Origin: Gammaproteobacteria bacterium HGW-Gammaproteobacteria-11
GTDB taxonomy: Bacteria; Pseudomonadota; Gammaproteobacteria; Pseudomonadales; Pseudomonadaceae
Direction: 5' to 3'
DNA length: 64,000 nt
NCBI GenBank assembly: GCA_002840055.1
Contig: PGZJ01000006.1
Span: 1-64,000 of the forward strand
Under the pieces are notes generated by a model. That model saw only the letters and a program-made list of their open reading frames with translations. It did not search any database and was not told the DNA's origin. The stretch's first letter is position 1. Each line of letters begins with the position of its first letter. Position numbers and translations under genes: made by a program. Below, piece by piece: positions 1-9,090 of this stretch.

Positions 1-55
1 AGTTCCATCTCGACCAATGCGCGCTGACAGATAGCACCATGGCCGAGATGGAACT
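1..55. repeat. hairpin repeat, copy A
   Basis: The arm AGTTCCATCTCG (1-12) is matched perfectly by its reverse complement at 44-55, with a 31-nt loop. A related hairpin lies at 185-237 (copy B), and the loops share the block CCATGGCC and nearby positions, so the two are copies of one element. The left end may be cut by the window edge. No coding potential is evident here. Confidence 0.6.
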
Positions 56-80
56 TGGCTCTCCCAGAGGGCGCTTAACT

Positions 81-144
81 GGTGGGAGCGCCGGCCTCGC
101 GCGAAGGCGGAGTTCGATTTCGCCGCGGGGCCGCGGCTCCCACC
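81..144. repeat. REP-like hairpin
   Basis: GGTGGGAGC (81-89) pairs perfectly with GCTCCCACC (136-144). The GC-rich interior (CGCGCGAAGGCGG and CGCCGCGG) can extend the fold. The arm sequence GGTGGGAGC-G is the same as in the REP pair at 14911-14990, so it belongs to the window's REP-like family of pseudomonad intergenic palindromes. Confidence 0.6.
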
Positions 145-184
145 AAAACCTGTGGTGCCTGTCGGGTTAGCCAGGGAGTGGTCG

Positions 185-237
185 AGTTCCATCTCGACCA
201 GCGGGCTGGCTGCAAGCGCCATGGCCGAGGTGGAGCT
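185..237. repeat. hairpin repeat, copy B
   Basis: AGTTCCATCTCG (185-196) faces CGAGGTGGAGCT (226-237); the two differences from perfect pairing are G-U compatible. It is the second copy of the element at 1-55, in the same orientation, with the REP-like hairpin at 81-144 between them. Confidence 0.6.
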
Positions 238-277
238 CGGCCTTCCCGCGGGCTATCCCCCAATCTGCCAGGCTCGA

Positions 278-2230
278 TCAGAGTCCCGGGGAAGGCCTGA
301 GGACGCGGTGGCCGAGGGTCAGCAACACGGCCAGACCGATCAGCCCGAATGACAGCACGAACAGCTGCAGCTCGGTCATCTTGATGAAGGGGTTGTGTGG
401 CATGGCCAGGAACAGGCCGCCGATAATCAGCAGCAAGCGAATCGGCCAGTGCAGGAAGCCGCGCTCACTCAGGTTGCCGAGCTTCGGCAGGTAGCCCTGC
501 AAGCCCCCCGCAATCAGCAGAATACCCGCCACCGCACAGACAATCGCGACAACGATTTCACTGGCGGTACCCTGCAGCAGCAGTGCTGGCTCCAGCACAA
601 AGAAGAACGGGATAAAGTAGATGATGCTACCCATCTGCATGGACACAAAACTGGTCTTCATTGGACTGGAGCCGGCCACCGAGGCCGCGGCAAAGGCGCC
701 AATCGCCACTGGCGGGGTGATAAAGCTGAGCATGCCCCAGTAGAGGATGAACATGTGCACGGCCATCGGGTTCATGCCGCCGTTGATCAGCGCTGGCGCC
801 AGGGCGATGGCGAGGAAGATATAGGCCGCCGTCACCGGCATGCCAATCCCCAGAATAAAGCTGGTCAGTGCGCCCATCAGCAACAGCACCAGCATGTCGC
901 CACCGGCAATAAACAGCAGATCATTGGCGATGGTGCCGGACATGCCGGACACCGCCAGCGCGCCCATGATCAGGCCCACCCCGGCCATCAGCCCGGTCAG
1001 TTCGGCAAACAGGGCTCCACAGGATTCGGCAAAGTCCTTGAAGTCCTTCCATTGCCAGCGGCTGTGCTTGCGCAGCTGATTGATCACCAGCAGCAGGGCG
1101 GTAGCGTAGAAGGGCGCGATGGCTTCCTGTTTCATGAACAGCAGCATCCAGATCAGGAAGGCAAACACGAAGATGTAGTGCCAGCCCTCCTTGAGGGTCT
1201 GCTTGACGCGTGGCAGGTCTACAGCCGGCAGGCCCTTGAGGCCGTTGCGGGCGGAGTAGAAGTCGATCTGCACAAACAGGCCGAAGAAATACAGGGCCGA
1301 AGGGATGGCGGCGGCCAGGGCAATCTCGCCGTAGGGAATATCCAGAAAGGTCGCCATGACAAAGGCGGTGGCACCCATCACCGGAGGCATCAACACGCCA
1401 CCGGTGGAGGCGCAGGTTTCAACCCCCGCGGCATAGGTCTTGCTGAAGCCAACCTTGCGCATGGCCGGGATCGACAGCGGGCCGGTGGTCAGCACGTTGG
1501 TGACCACGCTACCGGACATCGAGCCCATCAGGCCGCTGGAAAAAATCGATACCTTGGCCGGGCCGCCGCGGACCTTGCCGAGCAGGGCAAAGGCCAGATC
1601 GATAAAGAACTTGCCGCCGCCGGTGCGCTGCAGGGCGATACCAAAGAGCAGAAAGCCGATCACCAGATTGGCAAAGGCCTGTGACGGAATCCCCAGCAGG
1701 CTCTCGTCACTGTTGGTGTGGTAGATGGCGGCCAGATCAATGGGCGTGGAAATACCGGCAAAGCTGTCCGGCAGGTTGCCGGCAAACAGCGGGAACAGCG
1801 AGGCGAGAAACACCACGATAAAGATCGGCCAGCCGCCACAGCGGCGCGTGGCTTCCAGCGCCAGGGCCCAGGTCAGCAGGCTGACATAGACCACGCTTTG
1901 GGGTGCGGCGTATTCCCAGCCCTCATCCACCGATTCGTTCGAATAGATGATAAAGAAGATACAGACCAGGGCACTGGCCACCGCCAGTAACCAGTCATAC
2001 CAGGGCGCAGGCTCAATGCGTCGGCCACGGCCAACGGGGATGGCAATAAACACCGTAGGCAGCATCATGGCCAGCAGCCCGTAGATATACTGGCTGGTGA
2101 GCATGGTAAAGCCGGTCACGCTGCCCAGATTGAAGATCTGGTAAATCGCCAGCAGCGCGGTAAGCACGGCACCCACGGCCAGTATCGTGCCGGTCAATGG
2201 ATTACGCAGGGCCTGTTGTTCTTCTGACAT
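278..2230 (-). CDS. TRAP transporter fused permease (DctQM type)
   Basis: Inner-membrane permease of a tripartite ATP-independent periplasmic (TRAP) transporter, moving an organic acid with a Na+ or H+ gradient. The 650-residue protein is hydrophobic almost throughout. An N-terminal four-helix small-subunit-like part (about residues 15-180) is fused to a large DctM-like domain with glycine-rich helical hairpins (VGFLLFGIALQRTGG, GIGMPVTAAYIFLAIALAPAL). This fused form is typical of TAXI systems. I chose the ATG at 2230 because GAGG lies six bases upstream; an in-frame ATG at 2248 is less well placed. It lies 74 bp downstream of the TAXI binding protein on the same strand, so the two form one transporter operon. 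Substrate unknown; neighbours suggest a carboxylic acid for the beta-oxidation genes to the right. Confidence 0.93.
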   Translation of the reverse strand: MSEEQQALRNPLTGTILAVGAVLTALLAIYQIFNLGSVTGFTMLTSQYIYGLLAMMLPTVFIAIPVGRGRRIEPAPWYDWLLAVASALVCIFFIIYSNESVDEGWEYAAPQSVVYVSLLTWALALEATRRCGGWPIFIVVFLASLFPLFAGNLPDSFAGISTPIDLAAIYHTNSDESLLGIPSQAFANLVIGFLLFGIALQRTGGGKFFIDLAFALLGKVRGGPAKVSIFSSGLMGSMSGSVVTNVLTTGPLSIPAMRKVGFSKTYAAGVETCASTGGVLMPPVMGATAFVMATFLDIPYGEIALAAAIPSALYFFGLFVQIDFYSARNGLKGLPAVDLPRVKQTLKEGWHYIFVFAFLIWMLLFMKQEAIAPFYATALLLVINQLRKHSRWQWKDFKDFAESCGALFAELTGLMAGVGLIMGALAVSGMSGTIANDLLFIAGGDMLVLLLMGALTSFILGIGMPVTAAYIFLAIALAPALINGGMNPMAVHMFILYWGMLSFITPPVAIGAFAAASVAGSSPMKTSFVSMQMGSIIYFIPFFFVLEPALLLQGTASEIVVAIVCAVAGILLIAGGLQGYLPKLGNLSERGFLHWPIRLLLIIGGLFLAMPHNPFIKMTELQLFVLSFGLIGLAVLLTLGHRVLRPSPGL

Positions 2231-2304
2231 GTTCTGCCTCGTAGTCATTCATCATCAGCCCGCCGCAATCAGGTGGGCGGGCGAAAAGCCGGTGTCACTA
2301 GAGT

Positions 2305-3462
2305 TCAGCGCTGAAAGCCGGGATCAAAGCCGGCTTCGGTCAGAACCCGAGCTCGGCGCTGCATCCAACTGGCTTGAAAGTTGTCCTGGTCAGCCTCGGC
2401 CAACTGCACCTGCCAGGCGTCCAGCATCAATTGCTGGCGCTGCAGCAGGCGCTGGTTATGGGCTTCATGGGCATCGGTCCAGACCCCGGCTTCGCGGAAA
2501 TAGCGAATGGCGCCTTCGTGATAGGGCATGACCCAGTCGAATACCTGGCGGCTCAGCTCCCAGCCTTCGGCACCGGGTGCCAGGTTTTGGAACTCGTCAT
2601 AGTGTTCGTCGACAAAGCGCGTCAGGGCGTACACCTCATCGGCACTGCGGCTGGCATTGGTCACCAGAATCGGCAGGGCATAGCCACCGCCGTACCAGGG
2701 GTTGTCCTCGGACACACCGGCACCCCGGGTTTCAAATTGCGGCAGGTAATAGGGAATGACCTGCTGGGCACGGCGCCAGGCGGCTTTTTCTTCGTCGGTG
2801 TTGTTTGGCATGCCCAGCCAGCTGATACCCCGTGGGCTGGCGGCAATGCGCTCCATCAGCGGTGTGCGGGTCGACATTGGCATGATGTCAGCATGGCCGT
2901 TGATCAAGGCCTCGATGGCTTCGTTGGTACCGGAGGCATCCACCCGGCGCACGTCGGCCCAGGTCAGTCCGCCATAGGCCAATACAGCGCTGGTGATCAT
3001 GTTGATCGAGTCGGCGCCGCGGATAAAGATCACGCGTTGGCCTTTGAGTTCGTGGGGGTGTTTCAGGCCGGTATCGGCGGCGGCAGCCAGACCAAAGCTC
3101 TGGGTACCCTGCGAGGCCAGTACCATGCGGATCGGCTGCGGGCCCCAGTCGGGCTTGTTGAACAGAAATATCCCTTCCTGACCGAAGTAGCTGGCAATGC
3201 CACAGAGGCAGTAGTCGGCACGGCCGGTTTTCAACGGGATCATGCGCGAGACGTCGTTGCGTCCGGGCAGAATGCGGATATTGCTGCCAACCTCGTGTTT
3301 GAGTAGACCACCCAGAGCAGCGGCCTGGGCATAACCGGCGGCACCGGTACCATAGGCAGTCCAGACCATGACGCGGGGCAGATCGGAGTGGTCGTCGGCG
3401 CTGACCGACAAGCAGAGTGTCATGGCCAGTGCGCCAACAAAGCTGCGAAGGCGTATGCGCAT
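2305..3462 (-). CDS. TAXI-family TRAP solute-binding protein
   Basis: Periplasmic binding component of the TRAP transporter (385 aa). A signal peptide is visible (RIRLRSFVGALAMTLCLSVSA, cleavage near 21-23). The body has the TAXI pattern: a start motif MVWTAYGTGAAGYAQAAALG, a central GQRVIFIRGADS-type ligand loop, and an acidic C-terminal helix region. The start at 3462 has AAGG seven bases upstream. The fused permease gene follows on the same strand. A perfect TTTCGC-TAT-GCGAAA palindrome lies 25 bp upstream of the start (3487-3501), with a TTTCGC half-site at 3517, suggesting control by an IclR-type regulator. The substrate cannot be read from the sequence. Confidence 0.93.
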   Translation of the reverse strand: MRIRLRSFVGALAMTLCLSVSADDHSDLPRVMVWTAYGTGAAGYAQAAALGGLLKHEVGSNIRILPGRNDVSRMIPLKTGRADYCLCGIASYFGQEGIFLFNKPDWGPQPIRMVLASQGTQSFGLAAAADTGLKHPHELKGQRVIFIRGADSINMITSAVLAYGGLTWADVRRVDASGTNEAIEALINGHADIMPMSTRTPLMERIAASPRGISWLGMPNNTDEEKAAWRRAQQVIPYYLPQFETRGAGVSEDNPWYGGGYALPILVTNASRSADEVYALTRFVDEHYDEFQNLAPGAEGWELSRQVFDWVMPYHEGAIRYFREAGVWTDAHEAHNQRLLQRQQLMLDAWQVQLAEADQDNFQASWMQRRARVLTEAGFDPGFQR

Positions 3463-3486
3463 TGCTAAACCTTTTATTGTGATTAA

Positions 3487-3501
3487 TTTCGCTATGCGAA
3501 A
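3487..3501. promoter_or_regulatory. palindromic operator candidate (IclR-like) before TRAP genes
   Basis: TTTCGC-TAT-GCGAAA is a perfect 15-bp palindrome located 25 bp before the binding-protein start; a further TTTCGC half-site follows at 3517-3522. Related palindromes precede other catabolic units (11292, 11320, 12571, 16806, 19685). That an IclR protein binds it is inference. Confidence 0.5.
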
Positions 3502-3707
3502 CTGATATGTGTTTTGTTTCGCTTGTCAGAACAGCATTTTACTCAGGGTGGGACACTTTGCAAAAGCCAATAGGTAAGGAAAGGTTAACCATTGCAAGAC
3601 AGCATAGCCCATGGCGATGAGACCTGGTCGGCAGTCTCATGCATTCTTGCGTGCCGGTTTTGGCTGCACTGTTATAGTGGCGCCTTTTGTCAGGGAGAGG
3701 CGCAGTA

Positions 3708-4748
3708 ATGCCGTCACAGGACATCGCAACAACATCCACCAGCGCGCAGCTGGATACCGACTCGTCAGCCTGGGTAATCGGCAAATCACTGGTTCTGCAA
3801 CTATTGTTGTTGGGGGCCATGCTGTTGGCAGTGGTAGCGCCGTATTCCCGCAGCTTCGACGATAACGCCTGGGAGAAACTGCTTGGTCTGACGCTGATGT
3901 GTGTCGGCAGCCTGGTGCTGATGGCTATGGGGCAGATCCGGCGGGCCAAACCAGAACGTCGTCTTGCGCTGGCCTTGCGGCCGTTGGCGATTTTTGCTGT
4001 AGGTTGTGTGCTGTCATTGGCGTTCAGTTGGGTCAGCGTGCTGGCTGAGCCAGAGCTGCCCGACTTTATCGCGTCCGAGGGGTTGGTCTTCACCCATCTG
4101 CTGGTTGCCGCACTGAGGGGGGTGGCTGCTGTCCTTGCCTTTATACTGATTGAGCCCTTTCTGACGCGCCTGCGCTGGCAATCGATACTCGGTTGTCTGT
4201 TGGCGATACACATGCTCTGGTTCTGGATCAGCGGCGGCTTGCACAGTCTTTACTTCGACGGCTCGCCTTTCAGTTATCTGCTGTTCAATCTTACCGGCCC
4301 GGTTTACAGCCTGTATTTCCACCCCGTGGCCGCGCCCTTGCTGTCTCTTGCACTGCTGGCCTGGGGCTGGTGGGTGAGTAATGGCCTGTTGCCGGGTGCC
4401 CAACAGGCGCCGACCCTGTTTGATGGTCGCTTCAGGCAACTGCTTGGCGACTTCTTCGGCGGACGCCTGAGCCTGCTCAAGACCTTCTGGTACATCGCCT
4501 GTATTGGCGGCTTTGTGTTTGGCTGGCTGGTTTTCAGCCTGGCCCTGTCGAACGCCAATCTGATTCTTATGCTGCTGGTCTTGCTGCTGGCTGCGTCGTT
4601 CTGGACTCTGGTGTTCATACGCCTGCTTGAGGCAGGTCGGCAGTATGAGGGCAAGATGATCTGGGAAGTGTTGGCGGTGATTCTGGTTGGTGCGCAGATG
4701 GTGGGCGCCATCATTGGCGTGATCATGCTGATCCACGCGTTTCTCTGA
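3708..4748 (+). CDS. polytopic membrane protein, unknown function
   Basis: I do not recognise the family. The 346-residue product has about nine hydrophobic segments, for example VLQLLLLGAMLLAVVAPYS near residues 27-45, LAIFAVGCVLSLAFSW near 93-108 and the final MIWEVLAVILVGAQMVG stretch. It has no signal peptide, no soluble domain and no obvious catalytic motif. The ATG at 3708 is preceded by GGGAGAGG seven bases upstream and is preferred over an upstream TTG at 3687. It is a single-gene unit, divergent from the TRAP operon and convergent with etfA, from which it is separated by a hairpin terminator. Probably inner membrane. Confidence 0.75.
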   Translation: MPSQDIATTSTSAQLDTDSSAWVIGKSLVLQLLLLGAMLLAVVAPYSRSFDDNAWEKLLGLTLMCVGSLVLMAMGQIRRAKPERRLALALRPLAIFAVGCVLSLAFSWVSVLAEPELPDFIASEGLVFTHLLVAALRGVAAVLAFILIEPFLTRLRWQSILGCLLAIHMLWFWISGGLHSLYFDGSPFSYLLFNLTGPVYSLYFHPVAAPLLSLALLAWGWWVSNGLLPGAQQAPTLFDGRFRQLLGDFFGGRLSLLKTFWYIACIGGFVFGWLVFSLALSNANLILMLLVLLLAASFWTLVFIRLLEAGRQYEGKMIWEVLAVILVGAQMVGAIIGVIMLIHAFL

Positions 4749-4775
4749 CGGCTAAAACTGCCTGGGTAGTGCATA

Positions 4776-4810
4776 AAAAAGCCCCGGCTCTCTCGAACCA
4801 GGGCTTTCTT
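4776..4810. terminator. bidirectional terminator between convergent genes
   Basis: A stem of AAAGCCC (4778-4784) against GGGCTTT (4801-4807), flanked by an A-run on the left and TTTCTT on the right, lies between the membrane-protein gene (+) and etfA (-). The geometry suits termination in both directions. Confidence 0.75.
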
Positions 4811-4840
4811 GCAGCTTTAAGCTTGTGGCTTGGAGCTGGG
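4811..4840. repeat. heptanucleotide AGCTT cluster
   Basis: Successive seven-base units (GCAGCTT, TAAGCTT, GTGGCTT, GGAGCTG) lie just outside the etfA stop codon. The same kind of unit recurs at 11471-11571, 16829-16932 and 40231-40366. Confidence 0.5.
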
Positions 4841-4841
4841 T

Positions 4842-5771
4842 TTACAGCTTGCCTTCCAGTTCCGGAACGGCTTCGAACAGGTCAGCAACCAGGCCGTAAT
4901 CGGCAACCGAGAAGATCGGTGCTTCTTCGTCCTTGTTGATTGCCACGATGACCTTGGAGTCCTTCATACCGGCCAGGTGCTGGATAGCGCCGGAGATACC
5001 GACGGCAACGTACAGCTGGGGAGCAACGATCTTGCCGGTCTGACCGACCTGCATGTCGTTGGGTACAAAGCCCGCGTCAACAGCGGCACGCGAGGCACCT
5101 ACAGCGGCACCGAGCTTGTCGGCCACCTTGTAGAGCATCTCGAAATTGTCACCGTTCTGCATGCCACGGCCGCCGGAAACGACGATCTTGGCACCGGCCA
5201 GCTCGGGACGGTCGGACTTGGCCAGTTCTTCACCAACGAAGGCAGATACACCGGCGTCATGTGCAGCGCCAACGTTCTCGATAGCGGCACTGCCACCTTC
5301 GGCGGCAACAGCGTCAAAGCCGGTGGAGCGAACGGTGATGACCTTGATGGCGGCGCTGGACTGCACGGTGGCAATCGCGTTACCGGCATAGATCGGACGC
5401 TTGAAGGTATCAGCGCTGTCAACGGCGATGATTTCGGAGATCTGATCAACGTCCAGCAGGGCAGCAACACGCGGGGCGTAGTTTTTGCCGTTGGTGCTGG
5501 CGGGAACCAGAATGTGGCTGTAGTCCTTGCCCAGTTCGGCAATCAGCAGTGCGATGTTTTCCGGCAGTTGATGGCCGTAGGCAGCGTTGTCAGCCAGCAG
5601 TACCTTGCTGACGCCAGCAACCTTGGCGGCAGCGTCGGCAACAGCGGCGCAACCGGCGCCGGCAACCAGCACAGCGATATCACCACCAATGGCCTGGGCA
5701 GCGGCTACGGTGTTCAGGGTAGCGGCGTTCAGGGTGGCGTTGTTGTGTTCAGCGATAACCAGAATAGTCAT
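4842..5771 (-). CDS. etfA: electron transfer flavoprotein alpha subunit
   Basis: FAD-carrying subunit of ETF, the soluble carrier that takes electrons from acyl-CoA dehydrogenases and passes them to ETF:ubiquinone oxidoreductase. At 309 residues it has normal length. The C-terminal half has the ETF alpha signature, with the FAD-binding run [18 protein letters not shown] (about 250-267), and VVSGGRGM near 190. It starts 1 bp after the end of etfB, so the two are translated together. In this window it is the natural electron acceptor for the two acyl-CoA dehydrogenases encoded immediately upstream on the same strand. Confidence 0.97.
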   Translation of the reverse strand: MTILVIAEHNNATLNAATLNTVAAAQAIGGDIAVLVAGAGCAAVADAAAKVAGVSKVLLADNAAYGHQLPENIALLIAELGKDYSHILVPASTNGKNYAPRVAALLDVDQISEIIAVDSADTFKRPIYAGNAIATVQSSAAIKVITVRSTGFDAVAAEGGSAAIENVGAAHDAGVSAFVGEELAKSDRPELAGAKIVVSGGRGMQNGDNFEMLYKVADKLGAAVGASRAAVDAGFVPNDMQVGQTGKIVAPQLYVAVGISGAIQHLAGMKDSKVIVAINKDEEAPIFSVADYGLVADLFEAVPELEGKL

Positions 5772-5772
5772 A

Positions 5773-6522
5773 TCAGATCACCTTGGCTTCGTTCTTGAGT
5801 TTGTCGACCAGCTCGTCGACGCTCTTGACCTTGATGCCGGCGCTACGGGCGGCCGGTGCTTCAACTTTCAGGGTCTTGACGGTCGAAGCAGTGCTGACAC
5901 CCAGTTCATCGGGCTTGAGCACGTCGAGCTGCTTCTTCTTGGCCTTCATGATGTTCGGCAGAGAGGCGTAGCGCGGCTCGTTCAGACGCAGGTCGGTAGT
6001 GACAATGGCCGGCAGGGTCAGATCAACAGTCTGCAGACCGCCGTCGATTTCACGGGTGACCTTGACCTTGTCGCCGGACACTTCAACGGCGGAGGCAAAG
6101 GTGCCCTGGGCGTAGCCAGACAGAGCAGCCAGCATCTGGCCAGTCTGGTTGTTGTCGGAGTCGATGGCCTGCTTGCCGAGGATAACCAGCTGGGGCTGTT
6201 CCTTGTCGACAACAGCCTTGAGCAGCTTGGCGATGGCCAGCGAGCTCAGGTCGTCACCGGCTTCAACCAGAATGGCGCGGTCGGCACCCAGGGCCAGGGC
6301 AGTACGCAGTTGCTCCTGGGCGGCAGTCGGACCAACGGAGACGGCAACGATTTCAGTAGCAACGCCTTTTTCTTTCAGGCGCACAGCCTCTTCTACAGCG
6401 ATTTCGCAGAAGGGGTTCATGGACATTTTGACGTTGGCCAGATCGACAGCGGAATTGTCCGCCTTGACGCGAACCTTGACGTTGTAATCGACCACGCGCT
6501 TCACGGCGACGAGGATTTTCAT
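5773..6522 (-). CDS. etfB: electron transfer flavoprotein beta subunit
   Basis: Partner of EtfA, with AMP bound in the family (249 aa, normal length). It begins [20 protein letters not shown] and carries the ETF beta adenine-nucleotide motif near 120-146 ([20 protein letters not shown]), followed by the recognition-loop region that docks on dehydrogenases. The start at 6522 is preceded by a GGAGGA-like purine stretch. It is the first gene of the etfBA pair; a strong hairpin at 6641-6672 separates it from the dehydrogenase operon upstream, so it probably has its own promoter in 6523-6640. Confidence 0.97.
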   Translation of the reverse strand: MKILVAVKRVVDYNVKVRVKADNSAVDLANVKMSMNPFCEIAVEEAVRLKEKGVATEIVAVSVGPTAAQEQLRTALALGADRAILVEAGDDLSSLAIAKLLKAVVDKEQPQLVILGKQAIDSDNNQTGQMLAALSGYAQGTFASAVEVSGDKVKVTREIDGGLQTVDLTLPAIVTTDLRLNEPRYASLPNIMKAKKKQLDVLKPDELGVSTASTVKTLKVEAPAARSAGIKVKSVDELVDKLKNEAKVI

Positions 6523-6640
6523 GGACGTTAGTCCTCCACAAGTCTATGGGACGCCCGCAGGCGCTTGAAAGGGGTGCATAGGATACCGAGCCAGAAGCCT
6601 GGCCGATAGTGCCAATATCCAATATAACAGGACGAAAATG

Positions 6641-6672
6641 CCGGAATAACGGCTGATTTACCGTTATTCCGG
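6641..6672 (-). terminator. terminator after acyl-CoA dehydrogenase operon
   Basis: CCGGAATAACGG (6641-6652) and CCGTTATTCCGG (6661-6672) form a perfect 12-bp stem with an 8-nt loop. It lies just downstream of the acyl-CoA dehydrogenase stop and, read leftward, is followed by CATTTTCG, a weak U tract. Confidence 0.7.
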
Positions 6673-6685
6673 TGAGATTGGCGTT

Positions 6686-7819
6686 TTAAGACAGGCTCAA
6701 CTGGTTAGCATAGGCTTCCAGGTGGTGGTCATCATCACCAAATTGGTGGCTGATTGTTACCAGGCGCTTGGCATAATGCGCACCGTTGTACTCCCAGGTC
6801 ATGGCGATGCCGCCATGCAGCTGGATGCTCTGCTCGGCCACGTAGCGTGCGGCGCGGTTGATGGTGAACTTGGCCGCAGACAGCTTGGCGCTGCGCTCGG
6901 CACTGTCTTCATCGTCCGCCAGACAGGCAGCCAGAATGGCCATGGAGGTGGCACGCTCCAGCTCACTGATCATATCGACCATGCGGTGCTGCAGGACCTG
7001 GAACTTGCCGATCGGCACGCCGAACTGCTTGCGGGTCTTCAGGTAGTCCAGGGTCAGATCGCAGGCAGTGCGCATGGCACCAACGGCTTCGCCGCACAGG
7101 GCAGCAATGGCGCGGCCGCTCTGGTAACGAATGGCATCATAGGCGTCGCCAGCATTGCCGAGCAGCTCGGCCTCAACGTTGTCGAGGAACAGTTCACAGC
7201 CTTTACGGCCATCAACAGTCGAGTACACGCGGCGACGCACACCGGCGGCACTCGGATCAACCAGGAACAGGCTGATGCCCTGCTGGTCGCAGATATCACC
7301 AGCGGTGCGAGCGCTTACCAGGATCTTGCCAGCCGTCTGGCCACCGATGACCACACCCTTGCGGCCGTTCAATACGTAGCTGCTGCCCTGCGCCTTGGCG
7401 GTGGTCGTCACGTGGCTCAGGTCATAGTGGCTGTGTAGTTCATCCAGGGCGACGGCAGCCTGCAGCTCACCGCTGGCGATGGCGCCCAGCAGCTCGTCTT
7501 TCTGGCTGTCGTTGCCCAGCTGGGCGATCAGGCCGCCAGCCAGAATGACGGATTCCATGTAGGGTTCCAGGCAGATGCCCTTGCCCAGCTGTTCCATGAT
7601 CAGCATGGTTTCGATGCCGGTGCCGCCAAAGCCACCCAGTTCTTCCGGGAAGGGAATGGCGGTCAGGCCCAGCTCACCCATCTGCTGCCAGAAGGCGGTG
7701 CTGAAACCGGCTTCGCTGTCGCTGAATTCCATGCGCTTGTCAAAGGTGTAAACGTCGCGTACCAGACGCTCCGCTGTTTCCTTGAGCATTTGTTGCTCTT
7801 CGGTCAATTTGAAGTCCAC
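6686..7819 (-). CDS. acyl-CoA dehydrogenase, small-subunit type (PimD-like)
   Basis: FAD enzyme forming the alpha,beta double bond of an acyl-CoA (377 aa). The N-terminal helical domain (about 1-115) is followed by the beta domain and the C-terminal helical domain with QFGVPIGKFQVLQHRMVDM (about 268-286) and QLHGGIAMTWEYNGAHYAKR (about 337-356). The usual YEGTSQIQ segment that carries the catalytic Glu of medium-chain enzymes is absent. It follows another acyl-CoA dehydrogenase by 11 bp. Adjacent unequal pairs of this kind often form heterotetramers, as in PimC/PimD or steroid FadE pairs. The specific substrate is not known; ETF is encoded next door. Confidence 0.9.
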   Translation of the reverse strand: MDFKLTEEQQMLKETAERLVRDVYTFDKRMEFSDSEAGFSTAFWQQMGELGLTAIPFPEELGGFGGTGIETMLIMEQLGKGICLEPYMESVILAGGLIAQLGNDSQKDELLGAIASGELQAAVALDELHSHYDLSHVTTTAKAQGSSYVLNGRKGVVIGGQTAGKILVSARTAGDICDQQGISLFLVDPSAAGVRRRVYSTVDGRKGCELFLDNVEAELLGNAGDAYDAIRYQSGRAIAALCGEAVGAMRTACDLTLDYLKTRKQFGVPIGKFQVLQHRMVDMISELERATSMAILAACLADDEDSAERSAKLSAAKFTINRAARYVAEQSIQLHGGIAMTWEYNGAHYAKRLVTISHQFGDDDHHLEAYANQLSLS

Positions 7820-7830
7820 GGGCTGTCTCC

Positions 7831-9027
7831 TTAGAGCTCAAGAATCATTTTCGAGACGATGTTCTTCTGGATCTCGTTGGATCCGCCGAAGATCGACAGT
7901 TTGCGCATATTGAAGTACGAGGACGCCAGGGAAGGACTGTAGTCCTCCAGCAGCACCTCGCCGTCATAGCCGTATTCCATTTCTTCCGGCAGGAAGGGCA
8001 GGGCATAGGGACCAAGGGCCTTGCGCAGCAGATGGGTAATGGCCTGACGAATCTCGGTGCCCTGAACTTTCAGGATCGAGCTTTCGGAGCCAGGAACGCC
8101 ACCTTCGGAGGCAGCGGCAACGATACGCAGCGTACCCATTTCAGCGGCCATCAGCTGGATCTCAACATCAGCGATCTGGCTGCGGAACAGGGTGTCCTCG
8201 ATCAGCGGCTTGCCGTTTTTCTGCTGCTTGCTGGCAACGCGCTTGAGGTGGCGCAGGGCGGCCTTGGATGCACCGATACCAGCCAGGCCGGTACGCTCGT
8301 GGGTCAGCAGGTACTTGGCACAGGTCCAGCCCTTGTTCTCTTCACCGACCAGGTTCTCGACCGGGACCTTGACGTCATCGAAGAACACTTCGTTGACTTC
8401 GTGGTCACCGTCCAGCGTCAGGATCGGACGCACGGTGATACCAGGGGTGGCCATATCGATCAGCAGAAAGGAAATACCGCGCTGCTGCTGTGCCTCGGGA
8501 TCGGTACGCACCAGACAGAAAATCCAGTTGGCGTGCTGACCCAGGGTGGTCCAGGTCTTCTGACCGTTGACGATGTAGTGGTCGCCATCGCGCACGGCAC
8601 GGGTCTTCAGCGAGGCCAGGTCAGAACCGGCGCCCGGCTCGGAGTAACCCTGGCACCACCAGTCTTCACCGGACAGGATGCGCGGCAGGTAGGTGCGTTT
8701 CTGTTCTTCGTTACCGAACTTGATGATCACCGGAGCCACCATGTTGACGCCGAAGGGCACCAGACGCGGTGCGCCGGCAGCGGCGGACTCTTCGTCAAAA
8801 ATGTGCTTTTCGACCGGACCCCAGTCGGTGCCGCCATGCTCTACCGGCCAGCCGGGTGCATACCAGCCCTTGGCGGAGAGGATTTTCTGCCAGCGCTCAT
8901 GATCTTCTTTGCTCATGTGCTTGCCGAGTTTGACCTTGGCGGCGATATCGGCAGGCAGCTCCTGCTTAAGGAATTCACGCACTTCGTCGCGGAAGGCGAG
9001 TTGTTCGGGTGAAAAATGGATTTCCAT
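7831..9027 (-). CDS. acyl-CoA dehydrogenase, large-subunit type (PimC-like)
   Basis: Second acyl-CoA dehydrogenase (398 aa). The FAD/substrate-binding part contains WWCQGYSEPGAGSDLASLKT (about 117-136), typical of the large subunit of two-gene dehydrogenases, and the C-terminus has GGSNEIQKNIVSK. At the position where medium-chain enzymes carry the catalytic Glu (Y-E-G-T) this protein reads F-G-G-S. Start: ATG at 9027, with GAGGAC upstream and the family-like N-terminus MEIHFSPEQ; an upstream in-frame start at 9081 is rejected. It lies between the fused hydratase/dehydrogenase gene and its small partner, all in one leftward operon. Confidence 0.92.
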   Translation of the reverse strand: MEIHFSPEQLAFRDEVREFLKQELPADIAAKVKLGKHMSKEDHERWQKILSAKGWYAPGWPVEHGGTDWGPVEKHIFDEESAAAGAPRLVPFGVNMVAPVIIKFGNEEQKRTYLPRILSGEDWWCQGYSEPGAGSDLASLKTRAVRDGDHYIVNGQKTWTTLGQHANWIFCLVRTDPEAQQQRGISFLLIDMATPGITVRPILTLDGDHEVNEVFFDDVKVPVENLVGEENKGWTCAKYLLTHERTGLAGIGASKAALRHLKRVASKQQKNGKPLIEDTLFRSQIADVEIQLMAAEMGTLRIVAAASEGGVPGSESSILKVQGTEIRQAITHLLRKALGPYALPFLPEEMEYGYDGEVLLEDYSPSLASSYFNMRKLSIFGGSNEIQKNIVSKMILEL

Positions 9028-9090
9028 TGTGAGTCCTCGTTGCAATACGGGTAACCGGTGTCCGGCGTTGCCGCCGGCCACCTTGTCGGG

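Noticed and set aside
395-1684. 429-codon open frame opposite the TRAP permease gene
   Set aside because: The product is a His/Gln-rich low-complexity translation, typical of antisense to membrane-protein codons.
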